Of a DNA stretch of 22,032 nucleotides, positions 15,800-22,032 are shown piece after piece. A model generated the notes under the pieces. The model was not told the origin of the DNA and ran no database searches. It worked only from the letters and a program-made list of their open reading frames with translations. The DNA is from JAHFOW01 sp964370795. GTDB lineage: Bacteria; Planctomycetota; Brocadiia; Brocadiales; Brocadiaceae. The stretch is from contig CAYJME010000032.1 in the NCBI GenBank assembly GCA_964370795.1, positions 1-22,032 on the forward strand, given 5' to 3'. A program made the position numbers and the translations under genes. Within the stretch, counting starts at the first letter, position 1. Each line of letters opens with the position of its first letter.

Positions 15800-17278
15800 A
15801 TGTTAATATTACTGCTTGTAATTATACCGGTAATAACTGCTACAGTATGTGTTTTTATAAAAAAACACAGCATTTCGAAGTACATAAGTATTGCAGGTAG
15901 TTTTATAGCTTTAGTCTACAATATATATCTCAACTATAATATTTACACCTATCACTCTATTTATGGATTTAATAATTTCTTTTATGTAGATTCGTTAAGT
16001 ATTCTCACAACGCAGATTGTAACCATTGTAGCATTTGCGGCAGCCCTGTATTCTGCAGGTTATATGGAGTCAGAATTACACGAGGGTGTAGTATCAGAAA
16101 GGAAGCTGCAATGGTATTATTTCCTCTTTCACATGTTTATTTTCACCATGTTGTTGGTCTGTGTGATAAATAACCTGGGCGTTATGTGGGTTGCCATTGA
16201 AGGTACTACGCTGGCAACGACGTTTTTGGTAGGGTTTTACAATAAAAAACAACATCAGGAGGCAGCGTGGAAATATATAATACTTTGTTCTGTCGGTATT
16301 ACGTTAGCACTCTTTGGTATAATATTAACCTACCATTCAGCAAAGGGTGTGCTTGGAGAAATTGGATATGCATTGAATTGGTCTGATTTGCGTTCCGTTG
16401 CCGATAAATTCGAACCCCATTTGATGAAGCTCGCATTCCTTTTTATTCTGGTGGGATATGGAACGAAAGCAGGTTTGGCGCCGATGCACACATGGCTTCC
16501 CGATGCGCATAGTCAAGCGCCCTCGCCTATAAGCGCCTTGTTTTCCGGAGTGTTAATCAATTGTTCTATGTATGGTATTATTCGATACCACATTCTTACA
16601 TCTAAGTGTGTTGGAAGCGATTATTCGTGCACCCTTTTGATGATTTTTGGGCTTGTCTCCGTCATTGTTTCAATACCCTTTATTCTTGTACAAAAAGATT
16701 ATAAACGTCTGTTAGCTTTTAGTAGTGTAGAGCATATCGGGTTTATAGCTCTTGGTATAGGTTTTGGGGGCATGTACAGTGTGTATGGTGCAGAACTGCA
16801 CACGTTTAATCATGCTGTAGCAAAATCTCTTTTGTTTTTCTGTGCGGGAAACCTGTTCTTAAAATACAAAACTACGGAAATGGAAAATATAAGGGGTGTC
16901 ATTAGAACCACTCCAGTTACAGGAATTATCCTCGCAATAGGCGTCTTTGCCATTACGGGTACTCCCCCCTTCAACATCTATGTGAGTGAGTTTTTAGTCC
17001 TCGCCGATGGTTTCGCTAGTGGAAATTCATTCGTTATTGTATTCTCGTCTGTGCTTATCGTATGCATTACCCTCATTTTTATAGGATTTATCTATAATAT
17101 GTACAGGATGATCTTTGGTACACCCACGATGGATATGCCAAAGGGCGAAATAAGTAAATTTACCACTGCAGCCATGCTTTTCCTTTTATTCTTTGTTTTG
17201 ATTATCAGCTTTTACGTACCGCCTCTGTTGCGTGAAGTACTTCGGAATATCTACGATATTATAAGGAATGTGCAATGA
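15800..17278 (+). CDS. hyfF: Hydrogenase-4 subunit F, antiporter-like membrane subunit
   Basis: This 492-residue NuoL/M/N-family protein matches HyfF. About 14 membrane segments are present. Proton-path residues are E134 in VAIEGTTLAT and K223 in GYGTKAGLAPMHTWLPDAHSQAPSP, then VQKDYKRLLAFSSVEHIG, all intact. Together with HyfB it gives the complex two antiporter-like channels; the third found in E. coli Hyf (HyfD) is missing from this operon. The start follows the hyfE stop with no gap, and AAGGAA lies just before it. Its own stop overlaps the hyfG start by four bases (ATGA). Confidence 0.93.
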   Translation: MLILLLVIIPVITATVCVFIKKHSISKYISIAGSFIALVYNIYLNYNIYTYHSIYGFNNFFYVDSLSILTTQIVTIVAFAAALYSAGYMESELHEGVVSERKLQWYYFLFHMFIFTMLLVCVINNLGVMWVAIEGTTLATTFLVGFYNKKQHQEAAWKYIILCSVGITLALFGIILTYHSAKGVLGEIGYALNWSDLRSVADKFEPHLMKLAFLFILVGYGTKAGLAPMHTWLPDAHSQAPSPISALFSGVLINCSMYGIIRYHILTSKCVGSDYSCTLLMIFGLVSVIVSIPFILVQKDYKRLLAFSSVEHIGFIALGIGFGGMYSVYGAELHTFNHAVAKSLLFFCAGNLFLKYKTTEMENIRGVIRTTPVTGIILAIGVFAITGTPPFNIYVSEFLVLADGFASGNSFVIVFSSVLIVCITLIFIGFIYNMYRMIFGTPTMDMPKGEISKFTTAAMLFLLFFVLIISFYVPPLLREVLRNIYDIIRNVQ

Positions 17279-18867
17279 GTGTTAATAGACAACTTTACAT
17301 TGACAATTTAATGAATCAATTTAAAGGGAATATTACGGTAGCTAAAAGCTTCCAGGAAAATGAAATTTATATTTCCACAATGAAAGAACATCTCGTGGAT
17401 GTGTGTACATACATCCATATCACATTCCAGACGCCTCTTTCGTCCATAATTTGCAATGACGAGCGAAGTCTTTCTAAAAATTTTACCATTTATTATGTCT
17501 TCTCTTTACCGGATAAAGATTTATTTTTTCTCGTTTATATTCCCGTAAGCGAACAGCATCCAGAGTTTCCTTCTCTTACCCCATACATTCCTGCAGCGCA
17601 CTGGTATGAACGTGAAATCAAGGATATGTTTGGGCTGGATCCAATTGGACATCCAGATCCCTATACACTCGTATTGCACGGCAGTATGCCGGAAAAAACC
17701 TATCCGCTCAGGAAAGATTTTGCCACGAATACCAGATTACCACATCTTGAATCAAAATTACCGTTCATGCGGGTAGATGGCGATGGGGTATTCGAGATAC
17801 CGGTAGGTCCAATCCACGCAAGTATTATAGAACCAGGCCATTTCAGGTTCAGCGCTGTTGGCGATACGATTTTGTATCTCGACGCTAAGCTGTTTTATAC
17901 CCACAAAGGCACCGAAAAAATATTTGAGACTATGCCTTTGTATAAGGCATTATTTCTCGCCGAACGTATCTGCGGCGTATGTGCAGCTTCACACGCAACG
18001 GGTTATTGCCAGGCTATCGAAAAGATCGCTGGTGTTGAAATACCTCCGCGAGCAAAATATTTAAGAACGATCATTCTGGAACTGGAGAGACTCTATAATC
18101 ATATTGGGGATATCGGAAACATCTGTACCGGCGCATCGTTCCTCATGTGTGGCTCGCATGGTTTCAGGATTCGCGAGTACATACAGCAATTGAACGAGAC
18201 GATTTGCGGCAATCGTTATCTGCGGGGTATGCTAACGATTGGCGGTGTGCGTTTTGATATTAATGATGACCTGAAAAAACATATTTTAGGCCTTTTGGAT
18301 CATGTGAAAAGGGACTTTAAAGAACTTACGGAAATCATGTTTAAGTCATCATCTTTCATGGACAGAATCGAGACTACCGGAATACTTTTAACAGAGCATG
18401 CAAAAGGGCTAGGCGTTGTAGGCGTGCCTGCACGGGCGTCTGGTATAAAGCGAGATACAAGGGTTAATCATCCGTATGCTGCGTACGATGAGGTAGAGTT
18501 TGATGTGCCGGTATATCATGACGAGGGTGATATATATGCAAGAGTAAAGGTAAGGATTGATGAAGTGTATCAGTCTATGCGTATTATCGAGCAGTGTTTT
18601 GAAAAAATGCCCGATGGTCCGCTCAAGGTGCACATGAAGGAGATTCCTCCTTACAAACAAGCGCTGAGTTATGTGGAGTCGCCGCGCGGGGAAAATATTT
18701 ACTGGATCATGACTGCCCCGGATAACAGGTTATTCCGATATAAGGTACGCTCGCCGTCCTTCTGCAACTGGCCATCAATCCCTTATACGATTCCAGGCAA
18801 CATTGTTCCCGATTTTCCTTTGATTAATAAGAGTTTTGAGTTGTGTTATTCGTGTACTGATTTGTAA
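17275..18867 (+). CDS. hyfG: Hydrogenase-4 large (catalytic, NiFe-binding) subunit, NuoC-NuoD fusion type
   Basis: This 530-residue protein matches HyfG/HycE. The first ~140 residues are a NuoC-like domain with HWYEREIKDMFGLDP. The rest is the NuoD-like [NiFe] catalytic subunit. The nickel site is complete: RICGVCAASH carries C233 and C236, and LCYSC near the end carries C524 and C527. It should therefore be a true hydrogenase rather than a complex I or cysteine-less relative. Two features are odd. The usual DP before the last CxxC is EL, and the protein stops three residues after the final cysteine, so no C-terminal extension remains for a maturation protease to remove. It overlaps hyfF by four bases; a GxxExxY cassette begins 15 bases after its stop. 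Confidence 0.93.
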   Translation: MSVNRQLYIDNLMNQFKGNITVAKSFQENEIYISTMKEHLVDVCTYIHITFQTPLSSIICNDERSLSKNFTIYYVFSLPDKDLFFLVYIPVSEQHPEFPSLTPYIPAAHWYEREIKDMFGLDPIGHPDPYTLVLHGSMPEKTYPLRKDFATNTRLPHLESKLPFMRVDGDGVFEIPVGPIHASIIEPGHFRFSAVGDTILYLDAKLFYTHKGTEKIFETMPLYKALFLAERICGVCAASHATGYCQAIEKIAGVEIPPRAKYLRTIILELERLYNHIGDIGNICTGASFLMCGSHGFRIREYIQQLNETICGNRYLRGMLTIGGVRFDINDDLKKHILGLLDHVKRDFKELTEIMFKSSSFMDRIETTGILLTEHAKGLGVVGVPARASGIKRDTRVNHPYAAYDEVEFDVPVYHDEGDIYARVKVRIDEVYQSMRIIEQCFEKMPDGPLKVHMKEIPPYKQALSYVESPRGENIYWIMTAPDNRLFRYKVRSPSFCNWPSIPYTIPGNIVPDFPLINKSFELCYSCTDL

Positions 18868-18882
18868 TAGTATTATTTTTAG

Positions 18883-18900
18883 CCCACGAAACACACGAAA
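18883..18900 (+). repeat. Left terminal inverted repeat of the cassette
   Basis: CCCACGAAACACACGAAA. The arm has internal structure: CACGAAA at 18885-18891 and 18894-18900, then CGCGAAA at 18903-18909, giving three CRCGAAA units at a nine-base period, like an iterated binding site. Confidence 0.8.
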
Positions 18901-18916
18901 ATCGCGAAAGGGGAAT

Positions 18917-19300
18917 ATGTCAGGAATAATCTATCCTGAAGAAAGTTATGCCCTCATAGGAGCTTGTTTCAATGTTTATAAAGCGATGGGTTGTGGTTTT
19001 TTAGAGAATGTTTATCAGGAATGTTTGGAAATTGAATTCGAGGAGCAATGGATTCCCTTTGAATCTTACAAAGAATTAGAATTCAAATACAGAAATAGAC
19101 AATTAAAACAGACATATAAACCAGATTTTGTATGTTATGATAAAATTATTGTAGAGATAAAGGCGGTTTCTAACCTTGCAGACGAGCATAGTGCCCAGAC
19201 TCTTAATTATTTAAATGCATCTGGAATGAAGTTGGGTATTCTTGTAAACTTTGGGCATTATCCAAAATTGGAATACGACCGATTTGTTTTAACAGATTAA
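18917..19300 (+). CDS. GxxExxY family protein (PD-(D/E)XK nuclease-like fold, PDDEXK_3)
   Basis: This 127-residue protein carries the naming motif G27-x2-E30-x2-Y33 (GFLENVY) and a PD-(D/E)XK core: P69-D70 in YKPDFV, then E80-x-K82 in VEIKAV, followed by HSAQTLNYLNASGMKLGILVNFG. GxxExxY proteins are a small, widespread and often multi-copy family with a nuclease-like fold; no biological role is established to my knowledge. I chose ATG 18917 because an AAAGGGGA ribosome site stands just before it; the frame is open upstream into the hyfG end. The gene has its own initiation site and sits inside inverted repeats in the middle of a hydrogenase operon, unlike any functional hyf gene, so it is probably a passenger. 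Confidence 0.88.
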   Translation: MSGIIYPEESYALIGACFNVYKAMGCGFLENVYQECLEIEFEEQWIPFESYKELEFKYRNRQLKQTYKPDFVCYDKIIVEIKAVSNLADEHSAQTLNYLNASGMKLGILVNFGHYPKLEYDRFVLTD

Positions 19301-19346
19301 AGGCCAATGGATGTACGGTGTTAAAGTAGATAATTTTTTAGTGTCA

Positions 19347-19364
19347 TTTCGTGTATTTCGTGGG
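19347..19364 (-). repeat. Right terminal inverted repeat of the cassette
   Basis: TTTCGTGTATTTCGTGGG is the reverse complement of the left repeat except at one position. It contains two TTTCGTG units nine bases apart and ends 11 bases before the hyfI ATG, in the place where the hyfI ribosome site would be expected. Confidence 0.8.
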
Positions 19365-19375
19365 TTATAAAGAAT

Positions 19376-20167
19376 ATGTTTACTAAATTTCAAAAAAGCT
19401 TTCAAACAGGCGTAGTAACCTCAAGGTATCCAAAAGAAAAAGAACCAGCCCCTTTACGATTTCGGGGCAGGATCGAGATAGATAATGAAAGGTGTAAGCA
19501 ATGTAATGTGTGTGTGGAGGTGTGTCCCACAAATGCTTACCGGTGGGTAGAAGATAAGGGTAAAAGATACTTAGAGCTCTCCCATGCAAAGTGTGTGTTT
19601 TGCGGTATGTGCGAGGAGATGTGCCCTTACAAGGCCGTTACGATTACGAATGATTTTGAGTTGGCCGCTACAAACAAGGAAGAACTCCTCGTTAAGGCTG
19701 GTTTTGATACGAAAGAATCTTTAGAAGCAATAGGTGATAATCTCAAAGAAAAGATATTTAAGGTGTTTAGACGTTCATTGCATGTTCGAGAAGTGGATGC
19801 CGGCTCATGTAATGGTTGTGAATGGGAGGCAGTTGCCTTATATAATAGTCCTGTTCATGATTTGCAGAGGTTTGGAATTGATATTGTGGCTTCTCCGCGC
19901 CACGCGGACTGCCTGCTTGTCACCGGCCCCCCAACAAGAAATCTTGAAACTGCTTTGATGAAGGCGTATCATTGTACGCCAGAACCACGCATGGTTATTG
20001 CGATGGGTACGTGCGCTTGTAGCGGCGGTATTTTTAGTAACTGCTATGCCACAAAAAACGGGATCGACAATGTCGTTCCGGTAGATGCTTACATTCCTGG
20101 TTGTCCTCCACGGCCACAGGCCATTATATACGGATTTCTACTTGCCTTAGAGCGGGTGAAAAAGTAA
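19376..20167 (+). CDS. hyfI: Hydrogenase-4 small subunit fused to an N-terminal two-cluster ferredoxin domain (HyfH/HyfI-type)
   Basis: This 263-residue protein joins two subunits that are separate in E. coli. Residues 33-90 form a ferredoxin domain with two [4Fe-4S] motifs: C40, C43, C46 with C50, and C73, C76, C79 with C83. After a helical linker (about 95-135), residues 140-263 form the NuoB-like small subunit with the proximal [4Fe-4S] ligands C145 and C148 (GSCNGCEWE), C213 (GTCACSGG) and C243 (PGCPPRP). It should carry electrons from an external donor to the NiFe site of HyfG. ATG 19376 lies 11 bases after the right repeat of the inserted cassette and lacks a good Shine-Dalgarno site, so initiation may be weak or depend on the cassette. 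A strong terminator follows 70 bases after the stop. Confidence 0.92.
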   Translation: MFTKFQKSFQTGVVTSRYPKEKEPAPLRFRGRIEIDNERCKQCNVCVEVCPTNAYRWVEDKGKRYLELSHAKCVFCGMCEEMCPYKAVTITNDFELAATNKEELLVKAGFDTKESLEAIGDNLKEKIFKVFRRSLHVREVDAGSCNGCEWEAVALYNSPVHDLQRFGIDIVASPRHADCLLVTGPPTRNLETALMKAYHCTPEPRMVIAMGTCACSGGIFSNCYATKNGIDNVVPVDAYIPGCPPRPQAIIYGFLLALERVKK

Positions 20168-20237
20168 GTATATTAGATTGATGGTCTTTCTATCTACTTC
20201 GAAGGTATTCAGACACAAAGTTTAAATTATCATTTCT

Positions 20238-20262
20238 AAAGGCGAACTTCGCGTTCGCCTTT
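20238..20262 (+). terminator. Intrinsic terminator of the hyf operon
   Basis: AAAGGCGAAC (20238-20247) pairs perfectly with GTTCGCCTTT (20253-20262) around a five-base TTCGC loop. A short T-rich tail (ATTTACT) follows. It should end the hyf transcript and isolate it from the SulP gene. Confidence 0.85.
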
Positions 20263-20295
20263 ATTTACTAATAAAATACCTAAAGACTAACTTTG

Positions 20296-20324
20296 TTGAC
20301 ATTTATATACGTATCTGATTTAAT
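20296..20324 (+). promoter_or_regulatory. Predicted sigma-70 promoter for the SulP region
   Basis: TTGACA (20296-20301), perfect, is followed after 17 bases by TTTAAT (20319-20324), a 5-of-6 -10 box. Transcription would start near 20331, before the decayed SulP copy, leaving a leader of about 430 bases ahead of the intact gene unless another promoter lies between. Confidence 0.65.
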
Positions 20325-20392
20325 TTAAAAGGTATTTTTCTTGTAAAATGTAATGCTATATATTGTATACCACTAAGAAGGAATATACGAAG

Positions 20393-20535
20393 ATGTGTTT
20401 CTTTTCTGATGTTAAAAACAAGATGGAATCGGGACTTACTGTATCACTGGTTTCCATTTTACTTTCCAAATTATTAGCAGAAGCCGCTGACACCCCTCCC
20501 TGATTGGTATAATCACAGCCATTTGTAGTAACAAT
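20393..20535 (+). pseudogene. Decayed 5' copy of the SulP transporter gene, with its ribosome binding site
   Basis: ATG 20393 opens 36 codons ending at TGA 20501. The product aligns without gaps to the first 36 residues of the SulP protein starting at 20764, with 21 identities (for example FFS, VKN, SGLTV, LVSI). DNA similarity extends upstream through the AAGGAAT...ACGAAG region, matching AAGGAGC...ACGAAA of the intact gene. It continues past the stop with a one-base deletion up to about 20525 (GGTATAATCACAGCC against GGCATAATTACAGCC). The remainder of the gene is missing. It is a tandem-duplication relic; a retained role as a leader peptide is possible but unsupported. Confidence 0.85.
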
Positions 20536-20562
20536 CCAACCAGACATCGCCGGTTTTTTTGA

Positions 20563-20596
20563 TTTAGTTTACCTTTGAAATGTATTGTTAAACTAA
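20563..20596. repeat. AT-rich hairpin 1 upstream of SulP
   Basis: TTAGTTTA (20564-20571) and TAAACTAA (20589-20596) are perfect inverted arms around a 17-base loop. It follows a short T run that ends the pseudogene region. Its arms resemble those of the hairpin at 20644-20675. Confidence 0.55.
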
Positions 20597-20643
20597 TTAC
20601 CAGCCATAGAGATTCAATGGTAGATTTTTTAACCGGGCCGGAC

Positions 20644-20675
20644 TTTAGTTTTAAAGGTAGTTTATTAAAACTAAA
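20644..20675. repeat. AT-rich hairpin 2 upstream of SulP
   Basis: TTTAGTTTTAA (20644-20654) and TTAAAACTAAA (20665-20675) form a perfect 11-bp stem with a ten-base loop. It is about 80 bases after hairpin 1, with nearly the same arms, in the SulP leader. A repeated operator or paired RNA elements would both fit; function is unknown. Confidence 0.6.
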
Positions 20676-20715
20676 TTATTTAATTTTATTAATCTAGGAA
20701 TAATTTGTTCTCAAT

Positions 20716-20736
20716 CTGACAGGTTTATTCTGTCAG
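20716..20736 (+). promoter_or_regulatory. Hairpin and ribosome site in the SulP leader
   Basis: CTGACAG (20716-20722) pairs with CTGTCAG (20730-20736) around a seven-base loop. It ends 12 bases before the AAGGAG ribosome site (20749-20754), which lies nine bases before ATG 20764. The hairpin is placed to influence initiation, or may be an operator. Confidence 0.5.
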
Positions 20737-20763
20737 CAATAAAATATCAAGGAGCACACGAAA

Positions 20764-22032
20764 ATGCAGTTTTTTTCTCATGTTAAGAACAACTGGAAAT
20801 CGGGGCTTACTGTAGCACTGGTTTCTATTCCACTTGCAGTATCATTATCGGTAGCCGCCAATGCATCCCCCATAATGGGCATAATTACAGCCGTTTGGGC
20901 TGGTATTGTTGCAGCCATATTCGGAGGCAGTAATTACAATATCGTTGGCCCCACGGGAGCACTTTCTGGAATGTTAGCTGCTTTTGCTATCAATTACGGG
21001 TACTCTTCCCTCCCGTTGTTGGCAATAGTAAGCGGAGCTATCATCATAGTTTTTTTTGCCCTTCGTTTTGAGAAATATATAGTTCTTATTCCTTCAAGCG
21101 TTGTGCACGGATTTACTCTGGGCGTTGCCTTAATAATAGGGTTAAACCAACTGAATTATGCGCTGGGACTGAAAGGCTTGCCGGCGCACAAGCACCTTTT
21201 GCAGAATGTGATGGAGTCATTTAGGCATGTTGGCCAGTTTGATGCCGGGACAATTATATTGTTTTTGGTCGCCATAGCAGTAATTTTCTACTTCTCAAAA
21301 TTGATACCCAAAATCCCCGGACCTATTATCGTAGCTCCTATCGGGATGTTTTTAGGTTATCTGTCTGAAAACGGATTTATTAATACTCACTTTCAAACTT
21401 TGCATACCAGGTTCGGCGAAATCGGCTCAAAAATTTACCAGATGCCGAACCTTTCCACTCACTTTATCGACATTGCCCTGCTTAAAACCGCTTTTGCCAT
21501 TGCCGTTATCGCTATACTGGAAACTCTTATCTCGGCCAAAATAGCAGACAACATGACCAATACAAAATCTAACCAAAGGAAAGAGATGATGGGATTGGGC
21601 CTGGCCAATATAGCCTCAGGAGTTTTTGGCGGCATACCGGCCACGGCAGCTCTTGCCCGAACAGCGCTCAATATTAAAAGTGGAGCTAATCACAAAACTT
21701 CGGCTGCAATCACGTGCGTTCTTATGGGCGTTATTTCCCTGGCATTTTTGCCATATTTCAAATATCTTCCTTTAGCCGTAGTAGCTTCAATTTTAGTGTA
21801 TGTGTCTATTCAAATGGTCAGTACCGAGCACTTCGTGCACATCTATAAGCATGATAAAAAGGCCTTTGCCCTGTCATTTGTGGTTGCCGGTGTGACTTTG
21901 GTGGAAGATCCAATATTCGGTATTTTGATTGGTGCAATTATCGCGCTTTTAATTTTAGTTAATCATCTCTCCAGAGCTAAGTGCGAAATAAGCATACATC
22001 GGGGTAAAAAAATGGTCGCCAGACTACAGGCT
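20764..22032 (+). CDS. SulP family anion transporter (sulfate/bicarbonate permease), partial at window end
   Basis: The gene starts at ATG 20764 after AAGGAG and is still open at the window edge, giving 423 codons so far. The product is a multi-spanning membrane protein of the SulP (SLC26) family, moving sulfate, bicarbonate or a similar anion across the inner membrane. Family marks are SIPLAVSLSVAANASP in the first segment, NIVGPTGALSGMLAAF (about 60-75), the P-rich IPKIPGPII segment, and GGIPATAALARTALNIKSG followed by KTS (about 293-315). The C-terminal STAS domain, if present, lies beyond the window. The substrate is not fixed by sequence. It is separated from the hyf operon by a terminator and follows a decayed copy of its own 5' end. 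Confidence 0.92.
   Translation, partial: MQFFSHVKNNWKSGLTVALVSIPLAVSLSVAANASPIMGIITAVWAGIVAAIFGGSNYNIVGPTGALSGMLAAFAINYGYSSLPLLAIVSGAIIIVFFALRFEKYIVLIPSSVVHGFTLGVALIIGLNQLNYALGLKGLPAHKHLLQNVMESFRHVGQFDAGTIILFLVAIAVIFYFSKLIPKIPGPIIVAPIGMFLGYLSENGFINTHFQTLHTRFGEIGSKIYQMPNLSTHFIDIALLKTAFAIAVIAILETLISAKIADNMTNTKSNQRKEMMGLGLANIASGVFGGIPATAALARTALNIKSGANHKTSAAITCVLMGVISLAFLPYFKYLPLAVVASILVYVSIQMVSTEHFVHIYKHDKKAFALSFVVAGVTLVEDPIFGILIGAIIALLILVNHLSRAKCEISIHRGKKMVARLQA

Larger units (their letters stand above)
18883..19364 (+). mobile_element. Inverted-repeat-bounded GxxExxY nuclease cassette
   Basis: CCCACGAAACACACGAAA (18883-18900) and TTTCGTGTATTTCGTGGG (19347-19364) are inverted copies matching at 17 of 18 positions. 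They enclose 446 bases holding one complete GxxExxY gene with its own ribosome site. The unit lies between hyfG and hyfI, genes normally adjacent in such operons. I see no clear target-site duplication and no transposase. It may be a non-autonomous mobile unit, or a selfish gene carried with its repeats. Seen: the repeats and gene. Inferred: mobility. Confidence 0.6.

Noticed and set aside
18790..18910. Idea that the cassette truncated hyfG
   Set aside because: The final nickel motif is complete, the stop lies 15 bases before the left repeat, and no lost tail fits between the right repeat and hyfI.
18868..19375. Target-site duplication flanking the GxxExxY cassette
   Set aside because: The bases outside the repeats (ATTTTTAG on the left, TTATAAAG on the right) share no convincing direct repeat.
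12128..20167. Reading the operon as NADH dehydrogenase (complex I) or a cysteine-less hydrogenase-related complex
   Set aside because: HyfG keeps both CxxC nickel motifs (C233/C236 and C524/C527), HyfE and HyfB are present, and NuoA, J, E, F and G are absent.
20356..20547. Minus-strand ORF of 63 codons over the SulP relic
   Set aside because: It is antisense to the relic, has no ribosome site and is explained by the duplicated SulP sequence on the plus strand.
1..22032. CRISPR array, tRNA, rRNA, integrase or transposase genes
   Set aside because: No regularly spaced direct repeats, no tRNA or rRNA sequences, and no transposase or integrase motifs were seen on either strand.

Overview
The window reads as chromosomal DNA of an AT-leaning Gram-negative-type bacterium. 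My best guess is a planctomycete of the anammox order (Brocadiales). That rests on the gene families seen together (membrane-bound Hyf-type hydrogenase, GxxExxY protein, SulP transporter, many genes without Shine-Dalgarno sites) and on remembered resemblance. It was not tested by any search.

Layout. Positions 1-175 hold dispersed-repeat-like sequence. From 206 to 5216 lie four forward genes: an ABC exporter, a stand-alone beta subunit of an ADP-forming acyl-CoA synthetase, the ribosome-associated GTPase HflX, and a small lipoprotein. From 5278 to 8351 are two genes I cannot name: an 849-residue helical soluble protein and a 172-residue protein. A bidirectional terminator (8365-8397) separates them from a divergent two-gene operon on the minus strand (8430-9688). 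That operon encodes a hemerythrin-like protein with a cysteine-rich N-terminus and a cysteine-containing protein resembling the C-terminal half of certain 4Fe-4S proteins; it has a near-consensus sigma-70 promoter. From 9915 to 11688 come a promoter, a long leader or doubtful small ORF, a DUF2156 protein and a GNAT acetyltransferase.

The core of the window is a hyf operon (12128-20167), encoding a group 4 membrane-bound [NiFe] hydrogenase in the order hyfB-hyfC-hyfE-hyfF-hyfG-(inserted cassette)-hyfI. HyfB and HyfF are antiporter-like proton channels, HyfC is the NuoH-like anchor and HyfE a small membrane subunit. HyfG is the NuoC/NuoD-like large subunit with all four nickel-site cysteines but no cleavable C-terminal tail. 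HyfI fuses a two-cluster ferredoxin to the small subunit. Electrons should pass from an unidentified donor through the HyfI ferredoxin domain and proximal cluster to the NiFe site, coupled to ion movement through HyfB, HyfF and HyfC. No formate dehydrogenase, maturation protease or regulator is in the window.

Between hyfG and hyfI sits a 482-bp cassette: a GxxExxY/PD-(D/E)XK nuclease-fold gene enclosed by 18-bp terminal inverted repeats matching at 17 of 18 positions. This is the most unusual object in the window.

After a strong terminator (20238-20262) the window ends with a SulP-family anion transporter that runs off the edge. It is preceded by a decayed copy of its own ribosome binding site and first ~45 codons, and by two hairpins with related arms.
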